The translations under genes were made by a program, and so were the position numbers. Of a stretch of 19,297 bases of DNA, positions 15,641-19,297 are shown piece by piece. A model generated the notes under the pieces. It saw only the letters and a program-made list of their open reading frames with translations. It had not been told where the DNA came from and ran no database searches. The first letter of the stretch is position 1. Every line of letters begins with the position of its first letter. This stretch comes from Oscillospiraceae bacterium (GTDB lineage Bacteria; Bacillota; Clostridia; Oscillospirales; Oscillospiraceae): positions 1 through 19,297 of the forward strand of contig JAFSFK010000051.1 in the NCBI GenBank assembly GCA_017435245.1, read 5' to 3'.

Positions 15641-17444
15641 GATCAAACGATTTTGCAAAAATACATTGCGGGATATTCAATGGAGCATCTATAACCGCAA
15701 AAATGGTACAAAGATTTGCAGCAATTGCGCAGACCTGAGGGCACGCTTTGAAAAGGGTGTGAGCATCGGCGAGAATACTTTTGTTTCTTCCGATGTGACC
15801 ATTGGAAAATACAGTTACATTAACCGCAATTCCAGTGCGGAAAACTGCCGGATCGGAAATTATTGTTCCATCTCCAGCGGCGTGTATATCAATCCCCATG
15901 AGCATCAACTGGGATACCGAAGCACCCATCCTTTTGCGGATAAGCAGGCAAAGGGAAAACAGGCGCCTGTTGTGATCGGCCATGATGTGCTGATTTCGCT
16001 CAATGTTATCATCCTCAGCGGTGTTACGGTAGGTAATGGAGCGGTGATCGGTGCCGGTGCGGTTGTAACAAAAGATGTGCAGCCCTATGAGATCGTGGGC
16101 GGTGTGCCTGCCAGACATATTGGCTGGCGTTTCGACGAATCTGAACGGCAGATGTTGGAGAATAGCCAATGGTTCCTGTCGGATATAGATACCTGCAAAA
16201 AAAATATAGTTTTTTTCACTAAAGAAACAAACGAATTTGAAGCAGAACAAACTGGGAAAGGAGGCAATGTGATGAAGCTGCTGCATAAGCAGATATTTGC
16301 TTTGATTAAAAATGCAATAACGCAGGATAAGCAGCTTCTGGATTCATCGGCAAATTGGGAGCAGATCCTGGAAGTAGCCAAGTCGGCTCATGTTGTGCCG
16401 TTGGTTTGTGCGGGTATTCACCCGGAACAGGAAATGCCTGAGGATGTGAAAAAGATATTCCTTCATATTACATACCAAAGTATGATGGTGGATCGCAGTC
16501 AGAGTGCAGCTATGCATAAGCTGGAAAAACTGTTCCGGGAGGCGGGTGTTGACTATATGCCGCTAAAGGGAGCGGTGCTGAAAAGTCTGTATCCCCAGAG
16601 TCATATGCGTTCTATGGGCGATTTGGATATTCTCATTCGTCTGAATCAGTATGGCAAGATCCGCAAGCTGCTGCTGCAGAACGGATTTGACGAAGGGCAG
16701 GAGACCGATCACGAGCTGATCTGGCACAAAAAACCCTACACACAATTTGAACTGCACAAGCATTTGATTCCCAGCTATAATGAGGATTACTATGCTTATT
16801 TCGGCGACGGCTGGAAGATGGCAGAGAAAACCGATGTTCCCTTCAAATGCGCAATGTCTCTGGAAAATGAGTTCATCTATACGTTCACCCATTTTGCCAA
16901 GCATTATCGGGACGGTGGCATCGGTATCCGCCATCTGGTGGATCTGTGGGTGTATCGCCGGGCCTATCCGCAGCTGGATCAGCAGTTTATCTGCCGGGAA
17001 ATGGATAAGCTTGGGCTTAAGACCTTCTATCTGAATATTCAGAAAACTTTGGATGCCTGTTTTGAAAATGGGGAAGAAACGGAAGTTACGAACTGCATCG
17101 TAGAATGGGTATTTGACAGCAAGGTGTATGGTTCTGCGGAAAAAGGCAATGAAGCGAATGCTCTGCGGGTCGCCAGGCATAGCCGTACGATTGGAGGAGC
17201 GAAGCTGAAGGGTACCTGGCGGCAGATATTCCCGCTGCCTGCGGTGATGCGGAAAAAGTATCCTGTGCTGAAACGGGTTCCGGTGCTGCTGCCGGTGATG
17301 TGGGTGGTTCGGTGGTTCGAGGCGATTTTCCGTAAGCGGGAAAATATAGCGCAGCAGAGTAAGCGTCTTAAAGCCATCAACCAGGAAACCGTTAGCAAGT
17401 ATCAGGCAGAACTGAATTTTGTGGGCTTGGACTACAACTTTTGA
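15633..17444 (+). CDS. Fusion: hexapeptide (LbH) acyltransferase + NTP_transf_5-like nucleotidyltransferase
   Basis: 603-residue open frame with two normally separate proteins. Residues 1 to about 200 are a CatB/maa-like left-handed beta-helix acyltransferase: hexapeptide turns from VSIGENTF onward, a candidate catalytic His in INPHEH (87-91), VIIGAGAVVTKDV-like end, GGVPARHIGWRFDE (156-169). Residues 214-603 resemble the uncharacterised nucleotidyltransferase family found in such loci, with PLKGAVL (310-316) and the metal-binding GDLDIL (329-334). The joint holds a perfect ribosome site (AAAGGAGG, 16257-16264) seven bases before in-frame ATG 16272, so the second half may also be made alone as a 390-residue protein. 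A8 and T7 tracts lie just upstream. The acyl donor and the nucleotidyl target are unknown. Confidence 0.85.
   Translation: MGKIKRFCKNTLRDIQWSIYNRKNGTKICSNCADLRARFEKGVSIGENTFVSSDVTIGKYSYINRNSSAENCRIGNYCSISSGVYINPHEHQLGYRSTHPFADKQAKGKQAPVVIGHDVLISLNVIILSGVTVGNGAVIGAGAVVTKDVQPYEIVGGVPARHIGWRFDESERQMLENSQWFLSDIDTCKKNIVFFTKETNEFEAEQTGKGGNVMKLLHKQIFALIKNAITQDKQLLDSSANWEQILEVAKSAHVVPLVCAGIHPEQEMPEDVKKIFLHITYQSMMVDRSQSAAMHKLEKLFREAGVDYMPLKGAVLKSLYPQSHMRSMGDLDILIRLNQYGKIRKLLLQNGFDEGQETDHELIWHKKPYTQFELHKHLIPSYNEDYYAYFGDGWKMAEKTDVPFKCAMSLENEFIYTFTHFAKHYRDGGIGIRHLVDLWVYRRAYPQLDQQFICREMDKLGLKTFYLNIQKTLDACFENGEETEVTNCIVEWVFDSKVYGSAEKGNEANALRVARHSRTIGGAKLKGTWRQIFPLPAVMRKKYPVLKRVPVLLPVMWVVRWFEAIFRKRENIAQQSKRLKAINQETVSKYQAELNFVGLDYNF
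16257..16274 (+). promoter_or_regulatory. Internal ribosome site and start codon at the fusion joint
   Basis: AAAGGAGG (16257-16264), a 7-base spacer, then ATG 16272, in frame with the fusion. It is as good as any ribosome site in the operon and would start a free nucleotidyltransferase (16272-17444). In the +1 frame a TGA (16270-16272) overlaps this ATG, just as expected if the upstream gene once ended there. Confidence 0.75.
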
Positions 17445-17481
17445 TGCATTGAAAGCGCAGCGTGCTTTAAAGGAGTAATCT

Positions 17482-18870
17482 ATGGAAAAGGTTTTCGAAT
17501 GGATCGTAGCCGTTAACGGTGCGATCAATGACTTCGTATGGGGTGTTCCCTGCATTGTGCTTTTGATGGGCGTAGGCTTGCTGTTTACCATCCGGCTGGG
17601 TTTCTTCCAGTTTTGCCATCCCGGCTTTTTACTTAAGGAAACGGTGATCAAGGCGTTTAAGAAGAAGGACGATGCCGATCACAGACCCGGCGAGATTACC
17701 AGCTTCCAGGCGGCTATGACCTCTGTGGGAGCCATTGTGGGTTCCGGCAATATTGCCGGTGTTGCTACTGCTATCGTGGCCGGTGGCCCCGGTGCGGTGT
17801 TCTGGATGATCATTGCTGCATTGATCGGTATGGCCACCAAGTTTGCCGAGGTCACCCTGGGTATTAAGTATCGGGAAATGAAGGAAGATGGTTCTATCCA
17901 GGGCGGTGCTATGTACTACCTTGCCAAGGGCCTCAATGCCAAGTGGCTGGGTGCTTTGTTCTCGGTGCTGGTCATTCCCTATGCCTTCGTTATTTCCGCT
18001 GTGGTGGATACCAATACCATTGCCCTGTCCGTCCACGACCAGTTTGCTGTGCCCACCTGGATCACCGGTCTGGTGCTAGCACTGGCCGCAGGTATCATTA
18101 TCTTCGGCGGTATCAAGCGGATCGGCAGAGCAAGCGAGATCATCGCTCCCTTTATGGGTATTGCGTATATTTTGGCAGGTTTGTTGGTGATCGTACTGAA
18201 TATTAAGGAAGTTCCCGGCGCTATTGGTATGATCCTGGAGGGAGCGTTCTCTCCCAGAGGTGTTACCGGCGGTGTGGTAGGTTCTATGTTCATCGCTATG
18301 CGTTACGGTGTAGCTCGTGGCATCTTCTCCAATGAGGCAGGAGTTGGCTCTGCTGCAATGGTGCACTGCGGTGCCAAGGTAGACCATCCTGTGGAGCAGG
18401 GCCTGTGGGGCGCTGTGGAGGTGTTCCTGGATACTGTGCTGGTCTGTTCCGTTACCGCATTGACGATCGTGCTGTCTGGGCTGTGGTCCGGTGCAGGCGA
18501 AGATGTGGATGGCGCTGTGCTGACCATGCGTGCTTTTGAGATGCTGCTTCCCGGTAAGATCGGCACATGGATCTGCCTGGCTGCCATCATGCTGTTTGGT
18601 TTTACCTGCCTGATCAGCTTTTACACCTATGCCGAGCGTGGTGCGGTGTACTTGTTTGGTGAGAAGAGCCGCTTCGTGGTCAAGCTTCTGTGGGTCTTTA
18701 TGATCTTTGTTGGTTCCCAGACTACCCTGGGTTTTGCCTGGGATCTGGCAGACACCATCAACGGTCTGATGATCATCCCCAATTTGGTGGGTTTGGCACT
18801 GCTCAGCGGTCAAGTGGTCAAGCTGAAGAAGGAATACTTCTCAGGTCGCCTACCCGACAGAAAGCATTAA
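17482..18870 (+). CDS. Sodium:alanine symporter family (AGCS) transporter
   Basis: 462-residue membrane protein, with about eleven hydrophobic helices, of the alanine/glycine:cation symporter family (AlsT/DagA/AgcS type), importing small neutral amino acids with Na+ or H+. Signature seen: GNIAGVATAIVAGGPGAVFW, then KFAEVTLGIKYRE, then IQGGAMYYLAKGL; also SNEAGVGSAAMVH. Length is typical. AAGGAG lies six bases before the ATG. It starts 37 bases after the fusion gene, with a small 7-bp hairpin (AAAGCGC/GTGCTTT, 17451-17467) between. No clear promoter of its own, so it may be carried by the operon message, though a link to polysaccharide making is not obvious. Confidence 0.94.
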   Translation: MEKVFEWIVAVNGAINDFVWGVPCIVLLMGVGLLFTIRLGFFQFCHPGFLLKETVIKAFKKKDDADHRPGEITSFQAAMTSVGAIVGSGNIAGVATAIVAGGPGAVFWMIIAALIGMATKFAEVTLGIKYREMKEDGSIQGGAMYYLAKGLNAKWLGALFSVLVIPYAFVISAVVDTNTIALSVHDQFAVPTWITGLVLALAAGIIIFGGIKRIGRASEIIAPFMGIAYILAGLLVIVLNIKEVPGAIGMILEGAFSPRGVTGGVVGSMFIAMRYGVARGIFSNEAGVGSAAMVHCGAKVDHPVEQGLWGAVEVFLDTVLVCSVTALTIVLSGLWSGAGEDVDGAVLTMRAFEMLLPGKIGTWICLAAIMLFGFTCLISFYTYAERGAVYLFGEKSRFVVKLLWVFMIFVGSQTTLGFAWDLADTINGLMIIPNLVGLALLSGQVVKLKKEYFSGRLPDRKH

Positions 18871-18877
18871 GTATATC

Positions 18878-18906
18878 AAAAAGCACCGGTCACCCGGTGC
18901 TTTTTT
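18878..18906 (+). terminator. Rho-independent terminator after the symporter gene
   Basis: A perfect 12-bp stem AAAAAGCACCGG (18878-18889) with CCGGTGCTTTTT (18894-18905), loop TCAC, ends in six T. It lies eight bases after the symporter stop and probably ends the whole operon. Confidence 0.93.
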
Positions 18907-18914
18907 GTTCCGTA

Positions 18915-19089
18915 AATTCCGGTTTTTCGAGCTGACGCTTGATAATAATTGAAAATTGAAAATGGAAAATTGAAAATGATTGTGTCGGCTACGCCGACGT
19001 TTTAAATTATTTTCCGAAGGAAAATACAACAATTTTCAACTTTCAACTTTCAATTTTCAATTCGCTCGTCAGAGCGTTAAATCGGAATT
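18915..19089 (-). repeat. MITE-like palindromic element, copy B (175 bp), inverted relative to copy A
   Basis: The reverse complement matches copy A (684-844) almost base for base, including identical first 27 bases, both central hairpins and both ends. It differs by a handful of substitutions and by one extra 7-base unit in each arm: TTGAAAR four times instead of three, and ATTTTCM four times instead of three. That accounts for the whole 14-bp difference in length. It lies between two converging terminators and holds no gene. Confidence 0.87.
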
Positions 19090-19102
19090 TGAAAATTAAA
19101 AG

Positions 19103-19133
19103 AAGATCGCTCCCTCGGTGAGGGAGCGATCTT
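19103..19133 (-). terminator. Rho-independent terminator of thrS
   Basis: A perfect 14-bp stem, AAGATCGCTCCCTC (19103-19116) with its complement 19120-19133, and a 3-base loop. Read on the minus strand it follows the thrS stop and runs into TTCTTTTAATTTTC, an adequate T-rich tail. Confidence 0.88.
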
Positions 19134-19136
19134 TTG

Positions 19137-19297
19137 TTACACTTCTTTGCTCTTGGTGGCAATCTCCATCAAGCACTTGGCGGTGAACTCCTCGGGCGTC
19201 ATAGCGCCCAGGTCCTCACCCTTACGGGTACGCACGGACACGGTGCCGTTTTCCATATCCCGGTCGCCGACCACCAGCATATAGGGGATCTTCTGCA
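19137..19297 (-). CDS. thrS: Threonyl-tRNA synthetase, C-terminal end (partial)
   Basis: The minus-strand frame ending at TAA (19137-19139) gives 53 residues of a class II synthetase anticodon-binding domain: [20 protein letters not shown], then [11 protein letters not shown], then a short helix ending KSKEV. The order K-IPYM-VVG-GTV-R-GEDLG is that of ThrRS. The gene continues beyond the window. It charges tRNA-Thr and is a housekeeping anchor to the right of the accessory block. Confidence 0.93.
   Translation of the reverse strand, partial: QKIPYMLVVGDRDMENGTVSVRTRKGEDLGAMTPEEFTAKCLMEIATKSKEV

Overview
The window looks like a chromosomal segment of a Gram-positive-lineage anaerobe (Bacillota, class Clostridia; my guess is an Oscillospirales-type gut bacterium). 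This rests on the style of the proteins, strong AGGAGG-type ribosome sites, a CpsB-C-D phosphoregulation module of the Firmicutes type, and moderate GC. The genus cannot be fixed from the sequence alone.

Layout. (a) 1-667: end of an ATP synthase operon (atpD 3' end, atpC) closed by a strong terminator. (b) 684-1180: gene-free stretch holding a 161-bp palindromic MITE-like element, a GC-rich perfect hairpin and a lone well-formed minus-strand promoter. (c) 1181-1894, minus strand: a DUF218 (YdcF/SanA-like) membrane protein whose C-terminal end seems cut off by an in-frame stop. (d) 1895-2236: divergent promoter region with a 20-bp-stem palindrome, a consensus promoter and a terminator-like leader hairpin. 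(e) 2237-17444: one long plus-strand Wzx/Wzy-dependent capsule or exopolysaccharide operon. (f) 17482-18870: a sodium:alanine symporter gene in line with that operon, then a strong terminator. (g) 18915-19089: a second copy of the element from (b), in inverted orientation. (h) 19103-19297: terminator and 3' end of thrS on the minus strand.

How the polysaccharide genes fit together. A Wzz/CpsC-type membrane protein, a BY-kinase with a very tyrosine-rich tail and a PHP-type phosphatase form the phosphorylation cycle that controls chain length and export. A membrane NDP-sugar 4,6-dehydratase and a nucleotide-sugar 6-dehydrogenase make modified sugar precursors. A PglC/EpsL-like phosphoglycosyl transferase loads the first sugar on undecaprenyl phosphate. 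Four glycosyltransferases (two plain GT2, one divergent GT-A, one GT32) extend the repeat unit. A Wzx flippase exports it, and two tandem paralogous Wzy-like proteins are candidates for polymerisation. The last polysaccharide gene is an unusual in-frame fusion of a hexapeptide acyltransferase and an NTP_transf_5-type nucleotidyltransferase, with a perfect ribosome site still sitting at the joint.

Most unusual points: the inverted pair of palindromic elements with heptad-repeat arms bracketing the whole locus; the fusion gene, whose reading frame depends on A8 and T7 homopolymers; the tandem Wzy pair; the near-C-terminal nonsense codon in the DUF218 gene; the possible attenuator in the operon leader; and an orphan minus-strand promoter that may make a small RNA. 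I saw no CRISPR array, rRNA, tRNA, transposase or phage gene.
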